A stretch of DNA of 64,000 nt from contig CAVRND010000011.1 of assembly GCA_963722495.1 (NCBI GenBank), positions 124,001 to 188,000 of the forward strand, read 5' to 3'. Positions 39,056 through 47,577 of the stretch are shown in pieces. A model generated the notes under the pieces. The model did no database searches. It had not been told where the DNA came from and worked only from the letters and a program-made list of their open reading frames with translations. This DNA comes from Hyphomicrobium_A sp963722495 (lineage in GTDB: Bacteria; Pseudomonadota; Alphaproteobacteria; Rhizobiales; Hyphomicrobiaceae). Positions within the stretch are counted from its first letter, which is position 1; the number at the start of each line of letters is the position of its first letter. The position numbers and the translations under genes were made by a program.

Positions 39056-39904
39056 CTACAGGCGCACGCGTCGCAAGCCGAGATAGGCCTCGAAACCGCG
39101 CCGCAGCCAGCGGGTCGGGAATTTCCCGCGCGCGAAATGAACGATGCGCGCCTGGCGGCCCACCGGATTGCGGAAGTGCGGCCGCGACGTCTCGAGCATA
39201 TGCCCAATGCGCGTTGCCACCTCTTGGGGATCGCGCCCCTTGGCTGCAACGTGCGCGTCGATGGCGCGGAAGAGATACTGCACATACGGGCGGTAGGCGC
39301 TGCCCTCCGGGCTGAACCGCGGCGAGGCTTGCCAGATGTCGGTGATGTAGGGTCCCGGCTCGACCAGCAGCACCTCGATGCCGAACTGCTCGACTTCGAA
39401 GGCGAGCGATTCCGCCCAGCCTTCCACCGCCCACTTCGACGCGACGTAGATCGAATTGCCCGGCTGGCCCACCAGGCCCGATTCGCTCGAGACGACGATG
39501 ATGCGTCCGGAACGCTGTTTGCGGAGCGTCGGCAAAAGAGCGCGGGTCAGCGCCATGACGCCGAAGAGATTGGTGTCCATCACGCGCCGCAGCTCGGCCT
39601 CGGGAATGTCCTCGAAGGCGCCACCCGCCGCGACGCCGGCGTTGTTGACGACCGCATCGAGGAAGCCGCCGGTGATGGCCAGCGTCTCGGCGACACCCTT
39701 GGCGATCGAGGCCGCATCCGTCACGTCGAGCTGTACGATGTTGACGTTCTGCGCGGCGCCCGACTGCGCCAGCGCCGCCTCCAGCGGGCCCCGTCGCTCC
39801 AGATTGCGCATCGTCGCGATGACGCGCCAGCCGCGCTTTGCCATTTCGACGGTCGTCAGCAGGCCGAACCCGGCCGACGTTCCGGTTATCAGGACCGTAC
39901 GCAT
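39056..39904 (-). CDS. Short-chain dehydrogenase/reductase
   Basis: A classical SDR of 282 residues. The NAD(P) loop TGTSAGFGLLT, the NNAG motif (VVNNAGVAAGG), and the catalytic Ser (VVSSESGL) and YVASKWA (Tyr-x-x-x-Lys) are present. The Arg-rich region after the first strand (ATMRNLERRG) suggests NADPH preference. Substrate unknown. It is downstream of sdhA on the same strand, separated by 368 bp that contain repeat B1. Confidence 0.88.
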   Translation of the reverse strand: MRTVLITGTSAGFGLLTTVEMAKRGWRVIATMRNLERRGPLEAALAQSGAAQNVNIVQLDVTDAASIAKGVAETLAITGGFLDAVVNNAGVAAGGAFEDIPEAELRRVMDTNLFGVMALTRALLPTLRKQRSGRIIVVSSESGLVGQPGNSIYVASKWAVEGWAESLAFEVEQFGIEVLLVEPGPYITDIWQASPRFSPEGSAYRPYVQYLFRAIDAHVAAKGRDPQEVATRIGHMLETSRPHFRNPVGRQARIVHFARGKFPTRWLRRGFEAYLGLRRVRL

Positions 39905-40094
39905 TCGCGCTCCGCTGAAAGCCGCCCGTCTATCACCGGGGCAGCCCCGCGGGTCGGTCGCTTCGTCAATATATCGAACTGTATATCCGCGATGCGCGGC
40001 AATGGCGAACGCATTGGGCGGGCGCCAAGTCGCAAAAGCAACGGTAGCGGATTACGTCCCGAGCCCTGACAGGCAACCGCGCGACACAACGACC

Positions 40095-40237
40095 GTCATG
40101 GCCGCGCAGGCGGCCATCCACGCCAGCTTCCGCGAACTCTTTTGGCGAAGAGAAGAGCGAACGCGGCGGGTCTCTACTTCATCTCGACTGGAGCACTTGC
40201 TGCGACTTGCGTGGATGGCCGCCTGCGCGGCCATGAC
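40095..40237. repeat. Class B inverted repeat (B1) downstream of sdhA
   Basis: Perfect 29-bp terminal arms are present: GTCATGGCCGCGCAGGCGGC continuing to CATCCACGC at 40095-40123, and their reverse complement at 40209-40237. About 85 bp lies between. This resembles the long intergenic GTCATGGCCGGGC-type elements known in Bradyrhizobium and relatives. The rest of the 39905-40272 gap holds no gene. Confidence 0.9.
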
Positions 40238-40272
40238 AACGTCAAGTGCACGATGTGAAGCCGGCGACACGC

Positions 40273-42139
40273 TCAGTACACGCGCGCTTTCGGCTCGATG
40301 TATTTGACCTCGTTGGTCATCGTGTGCGTGTGCACGGGCCGATAGTCGAGGCGCACCGTCTTGGTGCCGTAGTCGGCCCAGGCGAGCGTGTGCTTCATCC
40401 AGTTGACGTCGTCGCGCGCCGGGAAATCCTCGCGCGCATGCGCGCCGCGGCTTTCCTGCCGATTGTGCGCGCCGGTCACCGTCACCGCCGCCTGGGCGAT
40501 GAGGTTGTCGTACTCCAGCGTCTCGACGAGATCGGAGTTCCAGATCAGCGAGCGGTCGGTGACGCGGATGTCGTCGGACGCCTTCCAGATGTCGCCAATC
40601 TGCTTCATGCCCTCGGCCATCACCGGCCCGTCGCGGAACACCGCGCAGTGCGCCTGCATCGACTTCTGCATCTTGAGGCGCAGGTCGGCCGTCGGCGTGC
40701 CGCCTGCCGCGTAGCGGAAGCGATCGAGCCGCGCCAGCGCCCGCTCGGTGATGTCGGCCGCCAGATCCGGTTGCGCCGCACCGGCTTCGATCGTCTCGGC
40801 GCAGCGCAGGCCTGCGGCGCGCCCGAACACGACGAGATCGATGAGCGAGTTGGAGCCGAGGCGGTTGGCGCCGTGCACCGAGACGCACGCCGCCTCGCCG
40901 ATCGCCATCAAGCCCGGCACGACGTGATCCGGGTTGCCGTCTTTCAGCGTCAGCACCTCGCCGTGGTAGTTCGTGGGGATGCCGCCCATGTTGTAATGCA
41001 CGGTCGGCAGCACCGGGATCGGCTCGCGGCGCAAATCGACGCCGGCGAACACCTTGGCGCTCTCGGTGATGCCCGGCAGGCGCTCGGCCAGGATCTTCGG
41101 ATCGAGATGGTCGAGATGCAGGTGGATGTGGTCGCCTTCGGGCGCCGTGTCCGCGGCCTTCGCGGATCTCGATGGTCATCGAGCGCGAGACGACATCGCG
41201 CGAGGCGAGATCCTTGGCGTGCGGCGCGTAGCGCTCCATGAAGCGCTCGCCCTGCGCGTTGGTGATGTAGCCGCCCTCGCCGCGCGCGCCCTCGGTGATC
41301 AGCACGCCGGCGCCGTAGATGCCGGTCGGGTGGAACTGCACGAACTCCATGTCCTGCAGCGGCAGGCCGGCGCGCAGCACCATGGCGTTGCCGTCGCCGG
41401 TGCAGGTGTGCGCCGACGTGCAGGAGAAGTACGCGCGTCCATAGCCGCCGGTGGCCAGGATGGTCTTCTTGGCGCGGAAGCGATGGATGGTGCCGTCGTC
41501 GAGCGACAGCGCCAGGATACCGCGGCAGACGCCGTCCTGGTCCATCAGCAGGTCGAGCGCGAAATACTCGATGAAGAACTCGGCCTGGCGGCGCAGCGAC
41601 TGGCCGTACAGCGTGTGCAGCATGGCGTGGCCGGTGCGGTCGGCGGCGGCGCACGTGCGCTGCGCCGGCGGGCCTTCGCCGAACTCGGTGGTCATGCCGC
41701 CGAACGGGCGCTGGTAGATCTTGCCGTCCTCGGTGCGCGAGAACGGCACGCCGTAGTGCTCCATCTCGTAAACGGCGGCTGGCGCGTTGCGGCACAGATA
41801 TTCGATGGCGTCCTGGTCGCCGAGCCAGTCGGCGCCCTTCACCGTGTCGTACATGTGCCAGCGCCAGTCGTCCGGCCCCATGTTGCCGAGCGCCGCGGCG
41901 ACGCCGCCCTGCGCCGCAACGGTGTGCGAGCGCGTCGGGAACACCTTCGTCACGCACGCGGTCTTGAGGCCGGCCTCGGCGCAGCCGAGCGTGGCGCGCA
42001 AGCCCGCGCCGCCGGCGCCGACGACGACGACGTCGTAGGTGTGATCCTGGATCGGATACGACAGCCCTTTGACGGCCGGAGCTGTGCCGGGCTTCTTGGC
42101 CCCGTTGATTTTCGCCGCGCCGTCTTTCTTCTCGGCCAT
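40273..42139 (-). CDS. sdhA: Succinate dehydrogenase flavoprotein subunit, one frameshift
   Basis: This is the flavoprotein of complex II, about 622 residues. The FAD loop (YDVVVVGAGGAGLRATLG), the covalent FAD His in RSHTVAAQGGVAAALG, the substrate site LITEGARGEGGYI and GQMPTG-type VQFHPTGIYGAG are in one frame. Near 41150 one base too many (CACGGCGCCCGAAGG) shifts it. The remainder follows in the second frame (VHYNMGGIPTNYHGEVLTL, IGEAACVSVHGANRLGSNSL), ending IEPKARVY. The N-terminus has an extra Lys/Ala-rich segment (MAEKKDGAAKINGAKKPG) before the FAD domain, as in some Hyphomicrobiales. The order is sdhC-sdhD-sdhA without sdhB. Confidence 0.95.
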
Positions 42140-42144
42140 CGCGC

Positions 42145-42524
42145 CTAACCCCCGAAGCTCAATTTCAGCACGGCGAAGATCGACACCACGGCGATGGCGG
42201 CGGCGAAGAACGTGTTGCCGAGCAGCAGCAGCATCTTGGCGCCCTCGCCCTGCACGTAGTCCTCGATGATGATCTGCATGCCGATGCGCATGTGCACGGT
42301 CATCGAAACGATCAGCGCGATGAGCGCGATGGCGACGACCGGATGCCCCAGCGTCGCCTTGACGGTGGCGAGATCGGCGCCGGCCAGCTTGGCGATCAGC
42401 CCGACCGCAACGAAAACAGGATGAGGTTGGCGGCAGCGGTGATCCGCTGCTTGATGAAATGCGCGGGGCCCTCGTGCGCCGAGCCGAGCCCGCGGGCGCG
42501 CTTCAGCGGTGTCGTCATTGCCAT
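42145..42524 (-). CDS. sdhD: Succinate dehydrogenase membrane anchor subunit, one frameshift
   Basis: The start at 42524 lies 10 nt inside the 3' end of sdhC. The N-terminal LKRARGLGSAHEGPAHFIKQ is the SdhD signature, followed by the first helix RITAAANLILF. The frame then breaks near 42417 where a T run is one base short. The continuation has two further helices (VGLIAKLAG, PVVAIALIALIVSMTVHMRI) with the heme/quinone-site sequence IGMQIIIEDYVQGEGAK and ends VLKLSFGG. The final length is about 126 residues. Confidence 0.9.
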
Positions 42525-42944
42525 GCCGTCACCCATCCGCGTTGCATGCCGATGTAGAACCACAGCACCGCCGTCAGCAGCACCGACAGCACGATCGTGC
42601 TCCACGACAGCAGATCGACGGCGTCGATGTCGAGCGCCGGCGCCCGTGTCCCAGATGAAGTGGCGCATGCCGCCCAGCGCGTGATGGATCAGCGCCCAGG
42701 AGTAACCGACCAGAACGATCATGCCCGGCCAGCTGGCGAACAGCCCGTTGACGGCCGCGAAGCACTCGGGGCTCGTCGCGGCGGAGATCAGCCAAGCGGC
42801 CAAGAGCACCGTGCCGACGTACAGCGCCGCACCGGTGATGCGATGCAGGATCGACATCACCATGTTGATCAGCGGTCGATAGATTTGCAGGTGCGGCGAA
42901 AGCGGACGCGGGCGCGCCCGCCGCTCGGAACTCTCCCCGGCCAT
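42515..42944 (-). CDS. sdhC: Succinate dehydrogenase cytochrome b556 subunit, one frameshift
   Basis: Family marks are RPLSPHLQIYRPLINMVMSI, LHRITGAALYVGT, and the heme His segment LIHHALGGMRHFIWDTG. Close to 42637 a base too many (GGCGCCGGCGCTCG) shifts the frame; the corrected end is LDIDAVDLLSWSTIV, then LWFYIGMQRGWVTAWQ. Three membrane helices are expected. The TGA stop overlaps the start of sdhD. The operon starts here; repeat B2 lies between this gene and the mesaconyl-CoA hydratase gene upstream. Confidence 0.92.
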
Positions 42945-43072
42945 GAAGGATGCCTCGTTGATTGATCCATCGGCCTTTTAGCGCGCCACCATGCGCGCGG
43001 CAATTCGCCATTCGCCGCAGCGCACGTGGCGAGCGGTCATCGCCCGAACGGGTAGGCAACGTTCCAGGTGTC

Positions 43073-43202
43073 ATCCTCGGGCTTGTCCCGAGGACCCACG
43101 CTGCAGCGGCTTTCGACCGAAGACGTCAACTGCGCTCACAGCAGAGAATCTTCGATCGTTGGCGCAAGCGTGAAGTTGGATCCTCGGGACAAGCCCGAGG
43201 AT
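43073..43202. repeat. Class B-like inverted repeat (B2) upstream of sdhC
   Basis: The terminal arms ATCCTCGGGCTTGTCCCGAG GA and their exact reverse complement stand at 43073-43094 and 43181-43202. Each arm is itself a small palindrome (CCTCGGG-CTTGT-CCCGAGG). The inner sequence is different from B1, but the architecture, about 130 bp with long end arms, is the same. The 42945-43257 gap contains no gene. Confidence 0.88.
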
Positions 43203-43257
43203 GGCAGTTAGACGGCTTCGTGCGCCGTCTACAAATCCCGACGCGGCCGCTCGGAGA

Positions 43258-44316
43258 TCAGCGCGGCAGCAGCAGCCAGGTGTCGAGGTCGAGCAGGACG
43301 CCGTCGGCGTACTGGCCGTCCTCTTTCTTGAGCGGGAAGGTCGAGCAGTCGTTGTTCTTCACCGCCACGAGCCGCGTGCGCAGCGCGCCGACATCGGTGC
43401 GGCCGGGCACCTCCGCCTTCTCCAAGATCTCCGACCAGGCGTAGACCGTGTCGCCGGCAAAGCAGGGCGAGACGTGCCGGCCGCCATTGATGGCGGCGAG
43501 GTGGAAGGCGTTGTTCAGCCCGTTGAACGACAGCGCGCGGGCGAGCGAGATGACGACGCCGCCGTAGACGATGCGCTTGCCGAAGCGGCCCTTGGACTCG
43601 GTGTGCTGGTTGAAGTGCACCTTGGCCGTGTTCTGGTAGAGGCGCGTGGCGATCTGGTGCTCGGCCTCCTCCAGCGTCATGCCGTCGACGTGGTCGATCT
43701 TCTCGCCCACCTCGTAGTCGCCCCAGCGATAGGGCGAGCCGGCGAGCGCGAAGTCGTAGCCGCCGATGTTCAGCGCCGGCACCGCGGCGCCGAGGTCCTT
43801 GGGATCGACGCGCTGCGGCAGGTTGGGCACGATCGCCTCGGGGCTCTCCGCCTCCTTGTCGCGCTTGCGCACCATCACCCAGCGCACGTACTCCAGCACG
43901 ACGTCGCCGTTCTGGTTGCGCCCCGTGGAGCGCACGTAGACGGTGCCCGTCTCGCGGTTGGAGTTCTCCTTGAGGCCGATGACCTCCGAGGTCGAGGCCA
44001 GCGTGTCGCCCGGATAGACCGGCTTCAGGAAGCGGCAGCTGGCGTAGCCGAGGTTGGCGATCGCGTTGAGGGAGATCTCCGGCGTCGTTTTGCCGAACAC
44101 CATGTGGAAGGTGAGCAGGTCGTCGAGCGGCGATATCGGATAGCCGATGGCCTTGGCGAAGGCATCGGACGACTGCACGGCGAAGCGCGTGCCGTAGAGG
44201 CTGGTGTAGAGCGCCACGTCGCCGACCGTCACCGTGCGCGGCGTCGGGTGGACGATCACCTGGCCGAACTTGAAGTCCTCGAAGTAGTTGCCGGGGTTGG
44301 TCTTCGTCGATGTCAT
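43258..44316 (-). CDS. Mesaconyl-CoA hydratase (MaoC-type dehydratase)
   Basis: This is a two-hotdog MaoC dehydratase of 352 residues. Family features: YFEDFKFGQVIVHPTPRTVT, then VGDVALYTSLYGTRFAVQSS near the active Asp/His pair, and a second half with KVHFNQHTESKGRFGKRIVY. The length and these motifs match the mesaconyl-CoA hydratase of the ethylmalonyl-CoA pathway, which converts mesaconyl-CoA to beta-methylmalyl-CoA. The neighbour upstream encodes an Mcl-type CoA-ester lyase acting on the next metabolites, which supports this. It is followed by the repeat B2 region and sdhC. Confidence 0.88.
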   Translation of the reverse strand: MTSTKTNPGNYFEDFKFGQVIVHPTPRTVTVGDVALYTSLYGTRFAVQSSDAFAKAIGYPISPLDDLLTFHMVFGKTTPEISLNAIANLGYASCRFLKPVYPGDTLASTSEVIGLKENSNRETGTVYVRSTGRNQNGDVVLEYVRWVMVRKRDKEAESPEAIVPNLPQRVDPKDLGAAVPALNIGGYDFALAGSPYRWGDYEVGEKIDHVDGMTLEEAEHQIATRLYQNTAKVHFNQHTESKGRFGKRIVYGGVVISLARALSFNGLNNAFHLAAINGGRHVSPCFAGDTVYAWSEILEKAEVPGRTDVGALRTRLVAVKNNDCSTFPLKKEDGQYADGVLLDLDTWLLLPR

Positions 44317-44430
44317 GGGGCGGTCAGATCCTTATCGCGCCGGATAGTCTAGCGGGGGCGCGCGTGCCGATTAGTCTGAAAATCGAGGCTCTGTCGACTG
44401 ACTTTTCGCCACCCCCGGTGATCCGAGCGA

Positions 44431-45330
44431 TCAGAACCACTCCTCCTCGGTGCGTTTCATGGACTCGATGGTATCGGCGATGGCGACCGTGCGGCGCGCC
44501 ATCACGAGATGCAGGCGCTCCACCATGCGCCCCTCCAGCACGATGACGCCCTTGTGGGCGTTGGCCGGATCGTCGAAGGCGGCGATGATCTTGCGCGCCC
44601 AGGAGACCTCCTCCTCGGTCGGCGAAAAGATCTGGTTGCACGGGGCGACCTGCGAGGGATGGATCAGCGTCTTGCCGTCCATGCCCAGCGTGCGCCCGTG
44701 CTCGCATTCTTCGCGGAAGCCGACGTCGTCGCGGAAATCGTTGTAGACGCCATCGAGGATGTCGAGCCCATAGGCGCGCGCCGCGACGATGGTCATCGCC
44801 AGCCACGGCACCACGGCGATGCGGTTGTGCATGGCGCGGGCGCGTGATTCCTTTAGAAGATCGTTCGTGCCCATGACGAGGCAGGCGAGGCGGTTCTCCG
44901 GATCGGCGCCCAGCTGGGCAATCTCGCGCGCATTTAGCACTGAGCTCGGCGTCTCCATCATTGCCCAGATGCGCACCTTGTGCGGGGCATTGATGGCACC
45001 CAGCACCTTGGCGACGGTGACGATATCGCCCGGGGTCGAAACCTTGGGAACGAGGATGGCGTCGGGCCCGACATGGGCCGCTGCCCGCAGGTCGTCCATA
45101 CCCCAGGAGGTTTCGATGGCGTTGACGCGGATGACGAGCTCACGACGCCCGTAGCCGCCACCTTTCACGGCGGCACAAACGTTGTCGCGTGCCGCCACCT
45201 TGCCTTCCGGCGCGACCGAGTCTTCCAGATCGAGGATCAGCGCGTCGGCAGAAAGCGTCTTCGCCTTTTCCAGCGCGCGCTCGTTGAGGCCCGGCATGTA
45301 GAGCACACTGCGGCGCGGACGGACGGTCAT
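44431..45330 (-). CDS. CitE/HpcH-type CoA-ester lyase, probably (3S)-malyl-CoA thioesterase/lyase (Mcl2-like)
   Basis: The protein has 299 residues from the ATG at 45330, after GAGGGG. Motifs of the CitE-like aldolase superfamily are present: RRSVLYMPGLNERALEKAKT, LILDLEDSVAPEGKVAAR (Mg-binding Glu/Asp), VIRVNAIETSWGMDDL, and AMMETPSSVLNAREIA. Further family marks are LVMGTNDLLKESRA and GKTLIHPSQVAPCN. Length and sequence fit Mcl2, the malyl-CoA thioesterase, better than the longer Mcl1. It pairs with the mesaconyl-CoA hydratase, which lies 114 bp downstream, in glyoxylate and malate formation. The choice between lyase and thioesterase needs biochemistry. Confidence 0.85.
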   Translation of the reverse strand: MTVRPRRSVLYMPGLNERALEKAKTLSADALILDLEDSVAPEGKVAARDNVCAAVKGGGYGRRELVIRVNAIETSWGMDDLRAAAHVGPDAILVPKVSTPGDIVTVAKVLGAINAPHKVRIWAMMETPSSVLNAREIAQLGADPENRLACLVMGTNDLLKESRARAMHNRIAVVPWLAMTIVAARAYGLDILDGVYNDFRDDVGFREECEHGRTLGMDGKTLIHPSQVAPCNQIFSPTEEEVSWARKIIAAFDDPANAHKGVIVLEGRMVERLHLVMARRTVAIADTIESMKRTEEEWF

Positions 45331-45452
45331 CGAGTGTCCCCTCTTGTGCGGCGCACAATAGCGCGCGTCGCGCCGAAGACCAAGACTTCCGCACACAGCT
45401 TGCAGCGCTTTGTCGGCTTGGCGGCAGCGCGGGTATTCGGCACAGTCGCACG

Positions 45453-46277
45453 ATGGCCCGCGTCCTCGCCCTCTCCTCGCACGTCGCCTTCGGCTCGGTC
45501 GGGCTCGCCGCCATCGTGCCGGCGCTGCAATGGCTCGGGCATGAGGTCATCGTCATGCCGACGGTGGTGCTGTCGAACCACCCCGGTTATCCGCGCTTTG
45601 CCGGTGAGGCGATCCCGGCGGTGCAGATCAGCGCCATGCTCGACGCGCTGGAGGCCAACGGCTGGCTGGCCGAAACCGCCGCAGTGATCACCGGTTACCT
45701 GCCGAGTCCGGCGCATGTCGGCGAAGCGCGCGTAGCCGTGGAGCGCGTACGCCGCGCCAACCCGGGTGCGCTCTACCTGTGCGATCCCGTGTTCGGCGAC
45801 GACGGGGAAGGGCTCTACCTCTCCGAAGCCACGGCTTCGGCGGTGCGCGACCAGCTGCTGCCGCTCGCCAGCCTGGCGACGCCCAACCGCTTCGAGCTGT
45901 CGTGGCTGGCCGGACTGCCGGTCGGCGACGCCGCCGAGGCGCGGCAGGCAGCGTGGGCGCTCGGCGTTCCGACGGTGCTCGCCACCTCGATCCCGGCCGC
46001 CGACAACCGTCTTGCCAACGTCCTCGTCACCAGCGACGACGCGATCGCCTGCTTCGTGCGCCGCCGTCCCTCCGCACCACACGGCACCGGCGATCTGCTC
46101 GCCGCAATGTATCTCGGCAATCTCCTCAACCGCCATTCGGCCGCCTACTGCCTCGGCGCCGCGGTGTCCTCGGTCGAAGCCAGCGTCGCCTCGAGCATGG
46201 GCCGGCATGAATTGCCCCTCGCGGCGACGGGTGCTTTATGGTCGAGCGCCCGGGTCATCCCCGCGACGCAAGTGTGA
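45453..46277 (+). CDS. pdxY: Pyridoxal kinase (PdxY-type)
   Basis: This ribokinase-fold enzyme of 274 residues phosphorylates pyridoxal for PLP salvage. The motifs are VLALSSHVAFGSVGLAAIVP, YLPSPAHVGEARVAVERVRR, YLCDPVFGDDGEGLY and the anion-hole GTGDLLAAMYLGNLL. The gene is divergent from the Mcl gene with only 122 bp between starts. It is followed 23 nt later by nhaA, likely in the same transcript. PLP is needed for the serine-cycle hydroxymethyltransferase, though no such gene is present here. Confidence 0.88.
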   Translation: MARVLALSSHVAFGSVGLAAIVPALQWLGHEVIVMPTVVLSNHPGYPRFAGEAIPAVQISAMLDALEANGWLAETAAVITGYLPSPAHVGEARVAVERVRRANPGALYLCDPVFGDDGEGLYLSEATASAVRDQLLPLASLATPNRFELSWLAGLPVGDAAEARQAAWALGVPTVLATSIPAADNRLANVLVTSDDAIACFVRRRPSAPHGTGDLLAAMYLGNLLNRHSAAYCLGAAVSSVEASVASSMGRHELPLAATGALWSSARVIPATQV

Positions 46278-46300
46278 CACCGAGCGAGGGACGGGGCGGA

Positions 46301-47503
46301 ATGGCCAGCAAGAAGCCGAATGGGGCGCGCGTCAGCGGCGTCAAAGCCTTCTTCGAGCACGAGGCGGCCGGCGGCATCGTGTTGCTTGCAGCCGCGCTTG
46401 TCGGCCTCATCCTGATGAACTCGCCGCTCGGCGGCGCCTACGACGCGCTACTGCACACGAAGGTGCCGCTTGGCATTGGTGCTCTCGCCGTCAACGAGAG
46501 CCTGCTGCACATCATCAACGATGGCCTGATGGCTATCTTCTTTTTCCTCGTCGGGCTGGAGATCAAGCGCGAGCTGGTGGTCGGCGAATTGTCGACCGCC
46601 AAGCAGGCAGCCCTCCCCGTCGTCGCCGCGCTCGGCGGTATGCTGGTGCCGGCGCTGATCTACGCCGGCATCAACTGGGACGATCCGGTCGCGCTGCGCG
46701 GCTGGGCGATTCCCGCCGCCACCGACATCGCCTTCGCCGTCGGCGTGCTGGCGCTGCTCGGCCCGCGCATCCCGGCGCCGCTGAAGATCTTCCTGCTGGC
46801 GCTGGCCATCATCGACGACCTCGGCGCCATACTCATCATCGCGTTTTTCTACACGTCGGAGCTGTCATGGGCTGCGCTCGGTCTTGCCGGCGTCGGTCTC
46901 GCGGTGCTGGCGCTGCTCAACCACCGCGGCGTCACCGCCATCTGGCCATACGTGCTGATCGGTCTGTTGATTTGGGTGTGCGTGCTGGAGTCCGGCGTGC
47001 ACGCGACTCTGGCCGGCGTCGCCACCGCGCTCGCAGTGCCGCTGGCGCCCGCGCCGGGGCATTCGGAAAGCACGCTCGAGCGGCTGGAGCTGGCGATCGG
47101 ACCGTGGGTGCGCTTCGGCGTGCTGCCGCTGTTCGCCTTCGCCAACGCCGGCGTGTCGCTGGCCGGCATCACGCTGGCGCACGTGACAAGCGCCATCCCC
47201 ATGGGCATCGCGCTCGGGCTGCTGATCGGCAAGCCGGTCGGTATCTTCGCCTTTTCGTTCGCCGCTATCGGCGCCAAGCTGGCAACCAAGCCGGAAGGCT
47301 CGACGTGGCCGCAAATCTTCGGCGTCGCCATTCTTGGCGGCATCGGCTTCACGATGAGCCTGTTCATCGGCATGCTGGCGTTCACCGATGCTGAGCGCGC
47401 CGCCGAGATCCGCATCGGTGTGCTACTCGGCTCGCTCGCCTCGGCCCTCGCCGGCTACCTCGTCCTCCGCGCCGTCACGCGACCGGCGCAAGCCGCTCGC
47501 TGA
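46301..47503 (+). CDS. nhaA: Na+/H+ antiporter NhaA
   Basis: The protein has 400 residues from the ATG at 46301, preceded by GGGGCGGA. It has about 11 membrane helices. NhaA features: FFEHEAAGGIVLLAAALVGL, DGLMAIFFFLVGLEIKREL (glutamate sensor helix), PAATDIAFAVGVLALLG and ALAIIDDLGAILIIAFFY, whose paired Asp residues form the cation site, and GIGFTMSLFIGMLAF. It extrudes Na+ in exchange for protons in the inner membrane. It follows pdxY and runs convergent with sulP over repeat A4. Confidence 0.94.
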   Translation: MASKKPNGARVSGVKAFFEHEAAGGIVLLAAALVGLILMNSPLGGAYDALLHTKVPLGIGALAVNESLLHIINDGLMAIFFFLVGLEIKRELVVGELSTAKQAALPVVAALGGMLVPALIYAGINWDDPVALRGWAIPAATDIAFAVGVLALLGPRIPAPLKIFLLALAIIDDLGAILIIAFFYTSELSWAALGLAGVGLAVLALLNHRGVTAIWPYVLIGLLIWVCVLESGVHATLAGVATALAVPLAPAPGHSESTLERLELAIGPWVRFGVLPLFAFANAGVSLAGITLAHVTSAIPMGIALGLLIGKPVGIFAFSFAAIGAKLATKPEGSTWPQIFGVAILGGIGFTMSLFIGMLAFTDAERAAEIRIGVLLGSLASALAGYLVLRAVTRPAQAAR

Positions 47504-47504
47504 C

Positions 47505-47554
47505 TCACCCCTCCGTCCATGCAGAGCATGGCTTCGCCACGACGGGAGAGGTGG
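47505..47554. repeat. Short class A repeat (copy A4)
   Basis: TCACCCCTCCGTCCATGCAG begins and CGGGAGAGGTGGA ends a short version lacking the central GGAAGCGAA unit, between the convergent ends of nhaA and sulP. Confidence 0.6.
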
Positions 47555-47577
47555 AGTAAGTCGCGTCGGTCGGCAAT

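Noticed and set aside
40246..42148. Plus-strand frames opposite sdhA
   Set aside because: Shadows of the flavoprotein gene on the other strand; composition and lack of motifs argue against coding.
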